Assembly (NCBI GenBank): GCA_016711295.1
Contig: JADJTE010000001.1
Location: 186,001 to 250,000, forward strand
Origin: Sphingobacteriales bacterium
GTDB lineage: Bacteria > Bacteroidota > Bacteroidia > Chitinophagales > UBA2359
Length of the DNA: 64,000 bases
Reading direction: 5' to 3'
The notes beneath the pieces were generated by a model. That model did no database searches and was not told the origin of the DNA. It saw only the letters and a list, made by a program, of their open reading frames with translations. Below are positions 49,381 to 59,326 of the stretch, piece by piece (within the stretch, counting starts at the first letter, position 1; each line of letters starts with the position of its first letter). The translations under genes and the position numbers were made by a program.

Positions 49381-49411
49381 CAACTAAAAATCAAAAAATA
49401 AAAATAAACAA

Positions 49412-50252
49412 ATGGAACTCATTGGGCTAATAGTAGTAGTGTTGCTAATTTGGGGCTTCATTAGCAACTCAAAAGCAAGCAAAAGGAAAGAGGATGAACG
49501 AATTAAGGAAGAAATTCGGGCTGGGAAACTGGTACGACTAACCAATTTTTTTTGAGAGAACCCTTTTACCCGATTATCGGTATCTTTCCGAGTACGGAGC
49601 GAGTTATGGCTTCTCAAATATTGGATATTTGAGTATTGAGCAATTGAAAGACGCAGCATCAGTGGTTAGGAGAAAACGAACAGAAGAAGAAAATGAAAGA
49701 AGAAGAATAGAATATGAAAGGCAGAAACAGGAGAAAGAAAGAAGTAGATTAGAGGCGGAACTTAAAGAGAAAGAACGGATTAGAATTGAACGGGCTAACA
49801 TTTGGGAATCATTATCTGGTAAATTGTTGTTTGAAATCAATGAATTTAACACTCAAAGCAGGAAGAAAGGAATTTATGTCATTCATTGCGTTTCAGACAA
49901 TAGATTATATATTGGTTCTTCTGCAAACCTGCTGACAAGAAAATCACAACATTTGAGTGGTTTGAGGAATAAGAAGCATCATTCGTATTTGCTGCAAGAA
50001 GCGTTCAATGAGTTAGGTGAGAGTAATTTTAAATTTTATGCACTTCAACTTATTGACGAAAACGATTTATTTTTAAGAGACCGCTACAAAGATGAAGCAG
50101 AAAAGGAAAGAGCCTTAAAGAAGCATGTAAAATCAGTTGAACAATCATTTCTAAATAAATATTCGCCAGCATTCAATATCGAAGGAGACACGAGAGGTCG
50201 GCGACATTGGGAAGGCAATTCTAAATATTGGGGTGGATACCGAAGATATTGA
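49412..50252 (+). pseudogene. Membrane-anchored GIY-YIG nuclease-like protein, one frameshift
   Basis: Starts MELIGLIVVVLLIWGFISNS (one transmembrane helix). The frame shifts in a run of eight T at about 49546-49553. A 60-residue charged coiled coil rich in Arg and Glu follows (RRKRTEEENERRRIEYERQK). The GIY-YIG fold then shows KGIYVIHC, LYIGSSANLLTRKSQHL with the catalytic Arg, and SVEQSFLNKYSPAFNI with the metal-binding Glu. About 280 aa in total. Membrane-tethered GIY-YIG proteins are candidates for degrading incoming DNA. Single-gene cassette between site A and a remnant region. Confidence 0.75.
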
Positions 50253-50774
50253 GAACCCTTAAAAGGACTGGATATGGAACAGTAACGTATATTTTCAAAT
50301 GCTCAATAGATGAATACCTTCAAATTTTCAGTCAAGTCGAAACATAAGCACTAAGCAGCAAACAAATACCTTATTTTCAGAATATTTGTATTTTTGCTCT
50401 ACGAAACAGAGACGTTAGATAAAGCTCACGGAAGAGGAACATTCAATTCCATCTTTGGTCTATAACATAGCTGATTTCGCCCAAAACCCCAATCTTTTTC
50501 TAGGACGGTGTCATACTAGACAATGATAAGGTGGCACTATTTAAGCGCAACATTGCCGAGTGGCAAGGCGGGCAAATGTGCGTAATCTATGCTTTATATT
50601 TTCTATAAACTTTGTACATAGGGCGAGGAAAGTGCTACTAAGCCCGCCCTACGCAAACATTTTTCCGCTCAACGCAACTAAAAACAAAAAAATAAAAGCA
50701 CTCTGTATAAAGATAGAGCCTGTCTTTTCAAAAGTTTAAATAACTTTGTGTTTTCTCATTTAAAATCATGGCTC
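50253..50774. other. Intergenic region with a possible gene remnant
   Basis: About 520 bp. The segment 50500-50590 reads in one frame DGVILDNDKVALFKRNIAEW with a stop just before it, suggesting a degraded coding piece of unknown origin. GC-rich arms near 50562 and 50650 (GGCGGGC / GCCCGCC) and an AACTAAAAAC leader at 50678 recall the cassette borders at 45918 and 49373. Confidence 0.4.
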
Positions 50775-51887
50775 ATGCTATTTGAAGAATATACATACTT
50801 TAATTATCAATTTCCAGAACCCCAGTACTTAGGAGCAAAACATACTCATTTAGTGTGGTTAAATAAATTTATTCCTAAAAACATAAAAAAAGCCATTGAT
50901 GCTTTTGGAGGCTCTCAGTCGGTTGCGTATTTACTAAAACAATGCGGGTTTGAAGTAATTACTAATGATTTTTTAGAATTTAATAATCAAATCGGCAAAG
51001 CATTAATTGAGAATAGAGATACTAAACTTGACAAAACCGATATTGATTTTTTGTTTAGCAATAATTCTAATCTGAACGAATATAATTTAATTACAGATAC
51101 CTATACCGACTTGTTCTTTGAAATACAAGAAGCCGTATTTGCCGACAACCTAAGAGCAAATATCGAACAATTAAATGACCCCTTTAAAAAATCCTTGGCG
51201 CTTACAATCATTAACAGGGCAATGACCCGAAAAGTAACAATGGGCCATTTTGGGCACACACAGGCATTGGTTTACGCCAACGACCCAATACGGGTTAAAA
51301 GAAATAGAAGTTTGATACGTCCGCTTAAAGATATTTTTTTAGAATTGTTGCCAAACTATAACGCTGCCGTTTTTGATAATAAAAAGGATAATGAAAGTTA
51401 TAGTCTGAATATCTTGGATTTATTGCCCCAACTTTCAAATACAGATTTGATTTATTTCGACCCGCCCTATTGTGATAGCCATGCCGATTACCAAAGTTTC
51501 TATCATTTGTTAGAAACATATACGGTCTATTGGAAAGATAAGCAGTTTGTGAATGGAATAAAAAGATATGAACCTCAACGATATAGCGGTTTTGATAAAA
51601 AGAAAACGGTTGTTAAATCGTTTGAACAATTATTTGAAAAATCAGCAGACATTCCTAACTGGTTAATTAGTTATAACAATAGAAGTTTTCCAAGCATTGA
51701 ACAATTGGCTAAAATGGTTGCTAAGTACAAAAATGTTTCGGTTGAAACGAAAACGTATCAAAACGGTAGAGGCGGGAAAGGGAGTGTAGCAGGAAGTAAA
51801 GAAGTATTGTTGGTATGCAAACCTAAAAAACAGTTTAGTTTCAATATAAAAGAAAAACCACAATTGTCTATTGATGAAAGATTTTAA
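50775..51887 (+). CDS. D12-class DNA adenine-N6 methyltransferase
   Basis: About 370 aa. Motif I-like KKAIDAFGGSQSVAYLLKQC follows the N-terminal PEPQYLGAKHTHLVWL. The catalytic motif IV is LIYFDPPYCDSHADYQSFYH, and FGHTQALVYANDPIRVKRNR lies between. The ATG at 50775 is preferred over an upstream GTG in the same frame. The 3' end overlaps the downstream nuclease gene by 14 nt, typical of a restriction-modification pair in which methylation protects host DNA. Confidence 0.88.
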   Translation: MLFEEYTYFNYQFPEPQYLGAKHTHLVWLNKFIPKNIKKAIDAFGGSQSVAYLLKQCGFEVITNDFLEFNNQIGKALIENRDTKLDKTDIDFLFSNNSNLNEYNLITDTYTDLFFEIQEAVFADNLRANIEQLNDPFKKSLALTIINRAMTRKVTMGHFGHTQALVYANDPIRVKRNRSLIRPLKDIFLELLPNYNAAVFDNKKDNESYSLNILDLLPQLSNTDLIYFDPPYCDSHADYQSFYHLLETYTVYWKDKQFVNGIKRYEPQRYSGFDKKKTVVKSFEQLFEKSADIPNWLISYNNRSFPSIEQLAKMVAKYKNVSVETKTYQNGRGGKGSVAGSKEVLLVCKPKKQFSFNIKEKPQLSIDERF

Positions 51888-52978
51888 TTATTGGAAAAAA
51901 CAGTACGAAAGCGAAAAACTGGAAGCATTCAACGCTGACCAAAGTGGCTTGTTGTGGCTGAAAACCAAGTCAATCCTAAGAAAAGAACTCATTGCTGAAT
52001 TGCTCAAAGAAGGCACACTTACGCTCAATGAAACAGCACTTGCAAAGCAATTTGTTGAGATATATACCATTCTATCAAAAGATGCGCAAAAATCTCATCA
52101 GATTTTAGACTATTTTATTCACAAAGTGAATACAAAACAGGCTGACGAACTCAATACAGAACAATTGGTTTCGGAGTTGTATAAACTGAAAAATTTTGAT
52201 TGGGGCGGAGATTATCAAAACTCTCTTGACAAGTATCTGGTAAGCAGGTATGTGAAGGTTCATAAATCTTTCGATATTCTTGTTTCAAAATTGGAAACAG
52301 AAATCAGTATTGCGGTTCAAGGTTATGTTCTCAATAGTTGGTATAACCATTGGACAAGTATTTTGATTGAACACATCTTCAAAAGACACCCCTCAGTATT
52401 ACCGACCGTCGGGCAGATAAAAAGCGTTGATTTTTTCATAAGAGACATACCTTTTGACTTAAAAGTTACTTATCTGCCTGTTGAATATATCAAATCAAAG
52501 CGAGCAGAAAAAGGCTACCCTGTTGAATTGACCTTTTAAAAGGAAAGCGGAGGAAGCCCAAATTACCTACGATAAAAAAGCAAAAGATAGTGATATTTAC
52601 TATGAAATAGTAGAAAAAATGAAAGACAAAGGCGATATGTTTTGTCTTGATGCTCTTTCGGAACTTAGAAATCAAAAATTGACCATTTTGAAAGAAGCAC
52701 AGAAAGACCCCAAAATCTTAGCGACTTGGCTTTATGAGAATCAAGGAGAAATGCGGTTTGGCTCAGAGAATAGACTCTTTCTCGTTTTGGTTGATAGTGA
52801 TGATTTTAATAACTCTTGGAAATTAAAACGAAACTTAGAGCTATTGAAACCAACAATACAAAATTACCTTGATAGTTTTAGTACAAAGAGCATCGATGAT
52901 TTACAAGTTAGTTTTAAGTACAAAGGAAAACCACAAGTATTCAAAGCAATCACGGATATAATATTCATTGTAAAATAA
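51874..52978 (+). pseudogene. Type II restriction endonuclease-like protein, one frameshift
   Basis: About 368 aa after joining frames near 52535. The likely catalytic core VGQIKSVDFFIRDIPFDLKV matches a PD-(D/E)xK arrangement with Asp and Asp-x-Lys. The C-terminal part includes DMFCLDALSELRNQKLTILK, ENRLFLVLVDSDDFNNSWKL and YLDSFSTKSIDDLQVSFKYK. I infer restriction activity mainly from its 14-nt overlap with the adenine methyltransferase. The recognition site cannot be told from sequence. Confidence 0.7.
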
Positions 52979-52984
52979 AAAAGC

Positions 52985-53074
52985 ACCGAACAACGCACTC
53001 CCGACCGTGCCCGCCAGAGCCACAACCCACAATGCCAACACAGGGCGGCACAGCAGGAGCGCAACCATTGGCGG
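52985..53074 (+). repeat. attC-like palindrome (site B)
   Basis: Directly after the nuclease stop. Two-box arms GCACTCC...GTGCCCGCC and GGGCGGCAC...GGAGCGC are imperfectly complementary. The right edge GCAACCATTGGC resembles GCAACCGTTGGC at site A, and both sites are preceded by a similar AAAAAAGCA-GAAC sequence. Confidence 0.45.
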
Positions 53075-53496
<422 letters not shown>

Positions 53497-53730
53497 ATGA
53501 AAACTATTTTATCAAGAATAACAATCAACCCCAATGTATGTAAGGGCAAACCTTGTATCAGGGATATGCGTTTTACTGTAGTTCAGTTGTTAGAACTGTT
53601 AGCAAGTGGTATGAGTTTTACCGAAATATTAGATGATTATCCTTATTTGGAAAAAGAGGATATAGAAGCGTGTTTGCTATATGCCTCTAAAATTGCAGAT
53701 ACTAAAAACATCATTGCAATATCGGCTTAA
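53497..53730 (+). CDS. DUF433 antitoxin
   Basis: A 77-aa DUF433 protein: ISRITINPNVCKGKPCIRDM-type N-terminus (ITINPNVCKGKPCIRDMRFT) and LLASGMSFTEILDDYPYLEK, with a small winged-helix or AbrB-like fold. Members are typically followed by a DUF5615 PIN-like toxin, as here (3-nt gap). Probably binds its own promoter and the toxin. Confidence 0.88.
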   Translation: MKTILSRITINPNVCKGKPCIRDMRFTVVQLLELLASGMSFTEILDDYPYLEKEDIEACLLYASKIADTKNIIAISA

Positions 53731-53733
53731 TAA

Positions 53734-54088
53734 ATGATAAAATTCTTTGTTGACACACAACTACCGCCCGTTTTGGCAAAATATCTTGCTGAAAAACAAT
53801 TTGACACTATCCACACAACTGATTTTCCCGATGGTCATTTGTTGCAAGACAGGGAAATTGTGAGGATAGCCATTGCCGAAAACCGAATAGTGATTACAAA
53901 AGATAGCGATTTTTTGGATAACTATTTACTGAAAGGTGCGCCCCAAAATATTATTGCTCAAATTGGGCAACACCAGTAACCAAGATTTGTTGCACTTCAT
54001 AGATTTGTATTTGCAACAAGTAATAGCACAATTTGAAGCCCAAGCAGACGTAATTTTACTTAGTAAAACCGAACTTATAATGTATTAA
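53734..54088 (+). pseudogene. DUF5615 PIN-like toxin, one frameshift
   Basis: PIN-like nuclease of the DUF5615 family. KFFVDTQLPPVLAKYLAEKQ has the first acidic residue, TTDFPDGHLLQDREIVRIA follows, and RIVITKDSDFLDN carries the later acidic pair. As read it stops at 53979. A one-base shift near 53965 allows the usual C-terminus (NQDLLHFIDLYLQQVIAQFE) to continue to 54088, about 117 aa. Toxin of the pair with DUF433. Confidence 0.85.
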
Positions 54089-54184
54089 AATACCACCAAC
54101 AATGCCCACCCGACAAGGCTAAGGCTCTGCGTGTATGCCGGCGTTCGTAGCAAGTGAAATTGCTGCGTGCCAAGGCGAAAATCG

Positions 54185-54215
54185 CCGCCAACAATACACA
54201 GCCGTCCATAGCCCA
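54185..54215 (+). repeat. attC-like half-site (site E), cut by a family-B repeat
   Basis: CGCCAACAATACACAGCCGT matches site G exactly; the partner arm is absent and family-B sequence begins at about 54217. The 50 bp before it match the region after site F in inverse orientation. Confidence 0.4.
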
Positions 54216-54216
54216 G

Positions 54217-54361
54217 TACTGTTAGATGCCATACCTACGGCATTTTAAGAAACGAACAAGGTAATTTCTGCATTTCCCAAATGTAAGGCTAAATTTTCGA
54301 TTTTTTACTTTCGCAAGAAGTCTAATAAATAACTGAGCTACGAAACTGCCTAAATCGTTAC
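54217..54361 (-). repeat. MITE-like family B, internally truncated copy
   Basis: Inverted relative to 39605. The right end reads CTAAATCGTTAC (one mismatch to the terminal repeat); the opposite terminus is missing. Confidence 0.7.
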
Positions 54362-54539
54362 CGATTTTTTTAATAAAAATGCTTATCCTACCTGTACGTT
54401 TCTGAAGCTACCTAAGTTTACGCTTGGTGTTCCATCTTTGCGTCAATTATCAACATCGGTGCTTCTCTTGGGCATTTGTGCAGATGCATCAAAACCCCAC
54501 AAAGCACTCCTCAATTTTGAGCAAGCACACCCGCCCAAG

Positions 54540-55733
54540 TCAAGGATTGGGAGTCGGGGCAGTTATTCGATAGATACACGACGCATAATCGTCCGATACC
54601 AATACCGAGCCGTCGGGCAATTGCAACAAATCGACGGGGCGACCCGCTACTTTGCCCTTATCTAACCAACCTTCGGCAAAGGGTTCGTAGGCTATGGCGC
54701 GTTGTTGTTCGTCCAATTGGACGGTAGTAAGCCGATATCCCACTTTTTTGCTGCTGTTCCAAGAGCCATGTTCGGCAATCAAAATTCGGTTTTGATACTC
54801 CAGTGGAAATTGTGTGCCTTGGCAAAACAGCATACCCAAAGGAGCAACGTGTGCGCCCAAGGCTTGGGCAGGAGACGCATATTGGCTGCAAGGGTGCTGT
54901 TCATCGCCCAATTTTGGGTCGCTGATGCTATCGGCGTGGCAGTATGGATAGCCAAAGTGCTGCCCTATTTCTCGCACGCGGTTCAATTCGCAGGGCGGTT
55001 TATCGTCGCCTAACCAATCGCGTCCGTTGTCGGTAAACCACAACTCGCCTGTTTCGGGACTCCAATCATATCCTACTGAATTGCGTACGCCTCGCGCTAC
55101 TGTTTCTAAATCGCCCGTTCCGTCGGGGTTCATGCGCATAATAGTAGCAAAACGAGGGTCTTCGCTTGCACAAATATTGCAAGGTGCGCCGATGGGTAGA
55201 TACAATTTATCATCGGGACCAAAGCGTATATATTTCCAACCGTGATGCGACTCGTCGGGTAGGTCGTCTCGCAATAATTGTGGCGTAGGTAGGGGTTTTC
55301 CTTGTGTTATGGCTTGGTCTATACCCTCGTATCGCCATATTTTATTGACCTCTGCTACATATAACGCACCCTTGCGCCAAGCCACGCCATTGGGCATATA
55401 CAAACCGCCGGCAATGGTAATGAGCGTATCGGCTATATAATCGTTGTTTTTATCCCAAAGGGCATACACTTTGCCGTCCGACCCTTCCATGCGCGTACCT
55501 ACGTATACGATGGGCATATCATCGCTCAGTGCCATACTGCGTGCATTGGGTACTTTTTGAGCATAATAACTCAATGCAAACCCGTCGGGCACTTTTATTT
55601 GGTCTAAGGAACTTAAACCCTTGTGGCTGCCCAGGGGCGGCGATATATGACAAGCCACACCCAACAAGCACAGCCACCCAAAAACCAAGGACAAGAGGCA
55701 GCGGCGCAGGAAAGTGGGTGTTAGCGGATTCAT
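54540..55733 (-). CDS. PQQ-dependent sugar (sorbosone-type) dehydrogenase, lipoprotein
   Basis: About 397 aa with lipobox FGWLCLLGVACHIS. The beta-propeller of soluble aldose/sorbosone dehydrogenase-like proteins shows VPDGFALSYYAQKVPNARSM, GGLYMPNGVAWRKGALYVAE, ELWFTDNGRDWLGDDKPPCE, IAEHGSWNSSKKVGYR and LLQLPDGSVLVSDDYASCIY. Probably periplasmic or surface sugar oxidation with PQQ. The ATG at 55733 begins a proper signal sequence. It lies 5 nt downstream of the iscA-like gene on the same strand, perhaps by read-through. Confidence 0.88.
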   Translation of the reverse strand: MNPLTPTFLRRCLLSLVFGWLCLLGVACHISPPLGSHKGLSSLDQIKVPDGFALSYYAQKVPNARSMALSDDMPIVYVGTRMEGSDGKVYALWDKNNDYIADTLITIAGGLYMPNGVAWRKGALYVAEVNKIWRYEGIDQAITQGKPLPTPQLLRDDLPDESHHGWKYIRFGPDDKLYLPIGAPCNICASEDPRFATIMRMNPDGTGDLETVARGVRNSVGYDWSPETGELWFTDNGRDWLGDDKPPCELNRVREIGQHFGYPYCHADSISDPKLGDEQHPCSQYASPAQALGAHVAPLGMLFCQGTQFPLEYQNRILIAEHGSWNSSKKVGYRLTTVQLDEQQRAIAYEPFAEGWLDKGKVAGRPVDLLQLPDGSVLVSDDYASCIYRITAPTPNP

Positions 55734-55737
55734 GGCT

Positions 55738-56064
55738 TTATACCGAAAAGCTCTCGCCACAACCACAAGAGCGCGAGGCATTTGGATTGACGAAATGAAA
55801 TCCTTTGCCGTTCAGCCCACGCGAAAAATCGAGGGTTGTGCCGAATAGGTAGAGAAAACTTTTGAGGTCGGTGACAATTTTAATGCCTTTATCCTCAAAA
55901 ACTTGGTCCGTGGCGCGGCTTTCGTTGTCAAAATCCATTTTGTACGACAAACCCGAACAGCCGCCGCCTACTACACTGACGCGGACAAAATATTGGTCGT
56001 CCAGACTTGCCTCGCTTTTGAGGACTTGGACTTGTTCTTTGGCTAAATCTGAAATGTATATCAT
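55738..56064 (-). CDS. Iron-sulfur cluster carrier IscA/ErpA-like
   Basis: A 108-aa A-type carrier delivering Fe-S clusters to apoproteins. The three conserved cysteines are present: VVGGGCSGLSYKM and the terminal SCGCGESF. ATG 56064 (MIYISDLAKEQV) fits the family better than an 11-codon extension. Third gene of the iscS-iscU-iscA order. Confidence 0.93.
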   Translation of the reverse strand: MIYISDLAKEQVQVLKSEASLDDQYFVRVSVVGGGCSGLSYKMDFDNESRATDQVFEDKGIKIVTDLKSFLYLFGTTLDFSRGLNGKGFHFVNPNASRSCGCGESFSV

Positions 56065-56184
56065 AGCGGTTAAGTAATAAAATTGCGCAAATGCCACTAC
56101 CCAAATTGGGCAGTAGTCGGAAGCTACCTATCTCGTAATAGATGCGAGTTAATGTAGCCCTCATGTCGCGTATTAAGTATAGAC

Positions 56185-56604
56185 TTAATGCACAATGCTC
56201 TCTGCGTGTACGATAGCTTCTAAACCGTTTTTGACGCGATAATCGTTAATAGCGGCTTTGATGGCATCTTCTGCCAATACGGAGCAGTGTATTTTGACCG
56301 GCGGCAGGTTTAGCTCTTCTACGATGTCCATATTATCGATGGTCAGCGCGTCGTCTATGGTTTTGCCTTTGAGCCACTCGGTAGCCAACGACGAGGAGGC
56401 AATAGCCGAACCACAGCCGAAGGTTTTAAATTTGGCATCGATGATAGTGCCGTTTTCGTCGTCCACTTCTATTTGCAGGCGCATTACGTCGCCGCATTCA
56501 GGTGCACCGACTAAGCCCGTGCCGACATTTTTTTTCGATTTATCGAGCGTGCCCACATTGCGCGGGTTTTCGTAATGGTCAAGAACTTTATCTGAATAAG
56601 CCAT
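56185..56604 (-). CDS. iscU: Fe-S cluster scaffold IscU
   Basis: A 139-aa scaffold on which [2Fe-2S] clusters form. Starts MAYSDKVLDHYENPRNVGTL; ligands are in VGAPECGDVMRLQI, FKTFGCGSAIASSSLATEWL and PVKIHCSVLAEDAI. The LPPVK motif recognised by HscA is present (NLPPVKIHC). Follows iscS with a gap of about 105 nt. Confidence 0.96.
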   Translation of the reverse strand: MAYSDKVLDHYENPRNVGTLDKSKKNVGTGLVGAPECGDVMRLQIEVDDENGTIIDAKFKTFGCGSAIASSSLATEWLKGKTIDDALTIDNMDIVEELNLPPVKIHCSVLAEDAIKAAINDYRVKNGLEAIVHAESIVH

Positions 56605-56710
56605 AATATATAGTATAAAGTGTGATTTGGATTGGTTATGATAGATAGATATGCTTGGGTAAAATTTAGGACTGGACGCACTAAATACTAAAAACGAGAT
56701 AGAATTACAT

Positions 56711-57940
56711 TAATGGTCTGCCCATTCAATCGTTTTCAGGTCTATGCCTTCTTTGAACATCTCCCATAAAGGCGACATGTCGCGCATACGATTGACGGCT
56801 TTGGTAACGGCTTCGATGACAAAATCGATTTGGGCTTCGGTCGTAAAGCGTCCGAGGCTGAAACGGATGGACAGAATGTGCCAATTCGTCGTCTAATCCT
56901 AGGGCTTTGAGTACGTAAGAGGGTTCGAGCGATGCCGACGTACAAGCCGACCCCGACGACACAGCGATATCTTTGTTAAAGCCCATCATCAGCCCTTCGC
57001 CCTCGACGTATTTGAACGATATATTGCTGATATAAGGCGTGCGGCTATGTATATTGCCATTGACGTAGCTTTCTTCTAATTGCGACAAGGCATTTTCCAA
57101 TTTATCGCGTAGGCGACCAATGCGTTCGGCATCGGTAGCCATATCTAAACGAGCTACTTCGGCGGCTTTGCCAAAACCCACAATGCCCGGCACATTGAGC
57201 GTGCCGCTGCGCATACCGCGTTCGTGCCCGCCGCCGTCCATTTGGGCAGTCACTTTCACGCGCGGATTCTTGCGACGTACATACAAAGCCCCTACGCCTT
57301 TGGGTCCGTACATTTTGTGGGCAGTAAAAGACATCAAATCTATGCCCATTTTACTGACATCGATGGGTATTTTGCCTACCGCTTGCGTAGCATCGGTCAT
57401 GAACAAAGCCCCGCACGAATGGGCAATCTTTGCCATTTCTTCGATAGGTTGCCTCACTCCTATTTCGTTATTGACCATCATAATACTGACCAAAATAGTG
57501 CGGTCGGTCATAGCGTTTTGCAGTTCTTCGAGGCTAATCATGCCCTGTGCATCTACTTCTAAATAGGTAATTTCTATGCCTTGTTTTTGTAAGTGCTTGC
57601 AAGTGTCTAATACTGCTTTGTGTTCGGTATTGGCAGTAATGATGTGGTTGCCTTTGCGAGCATACATATCGGCTACGCCTTTAATAGCCAAATTGATGGC
57701 TTCGGTAGCACCCGATGTAAAAATAATTTCTTTTTCGTTTGCCCCAATTAAGTTGGCTACTTGTTCGCGGGCATAATCAACTGCCTCCTCTGCTGCCCAA
57801 CCGAAAGAGTGGTTGCGGCTGGCGGCATTGCCAAAAAAATTGGTGAAATATGGAATCATTGCCTCTAATACACGTGGGTCGACAGGTGTTGTAGCACTAT
57901 TGTCTAAGTATATCGGCATTTGTAAGTCGGTAGGCTGCAT
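56711..57940 (-). pseudogene. iscS: Cysteine desulfurase IscS, one frameshift
   Basis: PLP enzyme supplying sulfur for Fe-S clusters. It has MPIYLDNSATTPVDPRVLEA, TSGATEAINLAIKGVA and NTEHKAVLDTC. The PLP-lysine is in SFTAHKMYGPKGVGALY and the active Cys loop in SSGSACTSASLEPSYVL. A shift near 56880 garbles the end; the correct reading (FKEGIDLKTIEWADH) stops at 56711. Length about 405 aa is normal. The start may be the ATG at 57919 instead of 57940. No IscR is adjacent. Confidence 0.95.
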
Positions 57941-58022
57941 ATAGTTGGTGGTATGGTTAATAATAAAAGGGTGTGGAGCAATAAATGCGCGTAGGCAGAT
58001 TTTTAAGTGTCAAATCAATTTG

Positions 58023-58030
58023 CAAAGGTA
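58023..58030 (-). promoter_or_regulatory. -7 promoter element of iscS operon
   Basis: Reads TACCTTTG on the minus strand, about 83 nt upstream of the iscS start. Confidence 0.55.
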
Positions 58031-58187
58031 ACGCTTTTGCAGCAAAAAAGGTTTATTATTTAGACGTTTTCTAAACAAAAAAGATTTAATCGCGCAAAAG
58101 CACACCCAATAGGCAAAAACTGTTTTTATATAGCTCTATTTTGGTATCTTTTCCCTAACTTTGCACGTCATCATCTTATCATAATTT

Positions 58188-58301
58188 GTAACTATTTAGC
58201 CTTGTGGGGAAATAGCTATTTCTAATCGAATATGCAGCGATGTCAGGCATTATTAGATAAATATTGCTCATTACCCCAAACCCTATACCCTAAATAGTTA
58301 C
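58188..58301 (+). repeat. MITE-like repeat family A, copy 6, with 8-bp target duplication
   Basis: Perfect 12-bp ends GTAACTATTTAG / CTAAATAGTTAC. Both flanks are CATAATTT (58180-58187 and 58302-58309). Confidence 0.92.
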
Positions 58302-58502
58302 CATAATTTCAATTTAGCACCAAATCGCAGTATCCATTAACTGTTCTATATTTCCAAAGAACAGCTCAAATTTTTTTATGGTTTATTGCCCCAAAAACAA
58401 CTGCACAGCCTAAAAATAAGCTCAAAAACGCGCCTAATTATCGCGTAAAACCCGATTAATATCCTCCCTATTATCCTTGTAGTTTTCAACATTTAGACCG
58501 AC

Positions 58503-59165
58503 ATGGCACGAACTAAAGCCGAATCGTCGTGGCGCATCCTCAAAATCGCCTCCGAATTTGTCGAAGGTTTTGACAAAATGAACAAATAAGGCTTTATTTC
58601 GATATATGGCTCGGCACGAACCAAACCCGATAACCCCTACTACAAAATGGCGATAGAAGTAGCAGAGCTATTAGCACTGGACGGCTATGGCATTATCACG
58701 GGCGGCGGTCCGGGCATCATGGAAGCAGGCAACAAGGGTGCTCAAAACATGCGTGGCAAGTCGGTAGGGTTAAATATCGAACTGCCTTTTGAACAAAGCC
58801 ACAACCAATATATCGACCCCGACAAACTCCTCAATCATCGCTACTTTTTTGTGCGCAAGGTCATGTTTGTCAAATATGCCCAAGCCTTTATTTTCTTACC
58901 CGGAGGCTACGGCACACTTGACGAGTTGTGCGAATGTTTAACCCTCGTACAAACCCGAAAAATAGACCGCGTACCGATGATTTTGATGGGAAAAGCCTTT
59001 TGGCAGGGATTTTTGGATTGGATTAAAGCCACCGTACTCGAAGCAGAGCATAATATCAATCCCGAAGACCTCGACCTACTTTATATAACCGACGACCCGC
59101 GCGAAGTAGTCAAATATATTGACGACTATTATAACAATCAAGGGCATTTGGCTCCTAATTTCTAA
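58503..59165 (+). pseudogene. LOG-family (TIGR00730) protein with an in-frame stop
   Basis: LOG proteins are cytokinin-riboside-monophosphate phosphoribohydrolase-like nucleotide hydrolases. The frame from ATG 58503 (MARTKAESSWRILK) meets TAA at 58587 and continues in the same frame with FISIYGSARTKPDNPYYKMA. GIITGGGPGIMEAGNKGAQN and the diagnostic LPGGYGTLDELCE follow. A restart at the ATG at 58647 would omit the YGSAR phosphate-binding segment. A single substitution or sequencing error explains it. Terminator at 59201. Confidence 0.85.
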
Positions 59166-59200
59166 GCCAAGCCGCACAAAACCTATTTTTTTACTGCGAT

Positions 59201-59244
59201 AAAAGATGCTTCGATATTGTTTGGAAATATCGGAGCATCTTTTC
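59201..59244 (+). terminator. Terminator of the LOG gene
   Basis: AAAAGATGCT-CGATATT pairs with AATATCG-AGCATCTTTT, followed by CTTT. Confidence 0.85.
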
Positions 59245-59263
59245 TTTGAAAGCCATACTACAG

Positions 59264-59300
59264 CAAAGCCCCATAGACCTTCACGACCTATGGGGCTTTG
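59264..59300. terminator. Hairpin after the PorV/PorQ-family gene
   Basis: Perfect 12-bp stem AAAGCCCCATAG / CTATGGGGCTTT between two convergent genes, without a clear T run. Confidence 0.65.
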
Positions 59301-59326
59301 ATTGAATATGCGGCTAATCGGTTTTC

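Larger units (their letters stand above)
54089..54539. other. Intergenic region at the right border of the accessory island
   Basis: Contains attC-like half-site E, a truncated family-B repeat and a 33-bp segment (about 54517-54550) also found at 42612. No gene. Confidence 0.5.
57941..58502. other. Divergent intergenic region with family-A repeat
   Basis: About 560 bp between iscS and the LOG-family gene. Holds the iscS -7 element at 58023, a + strand TAACTTTG at 58156-58163, then repeat copy 6. No gene. Confidence 0.5.

Noticed and set aside
49412..50252. GIY-YIG protein as a group I intron homing endonuclease
   Set aside because: It has a membrane helix and a long coiled coil, and no intron or interrupted host gene surrounds it.
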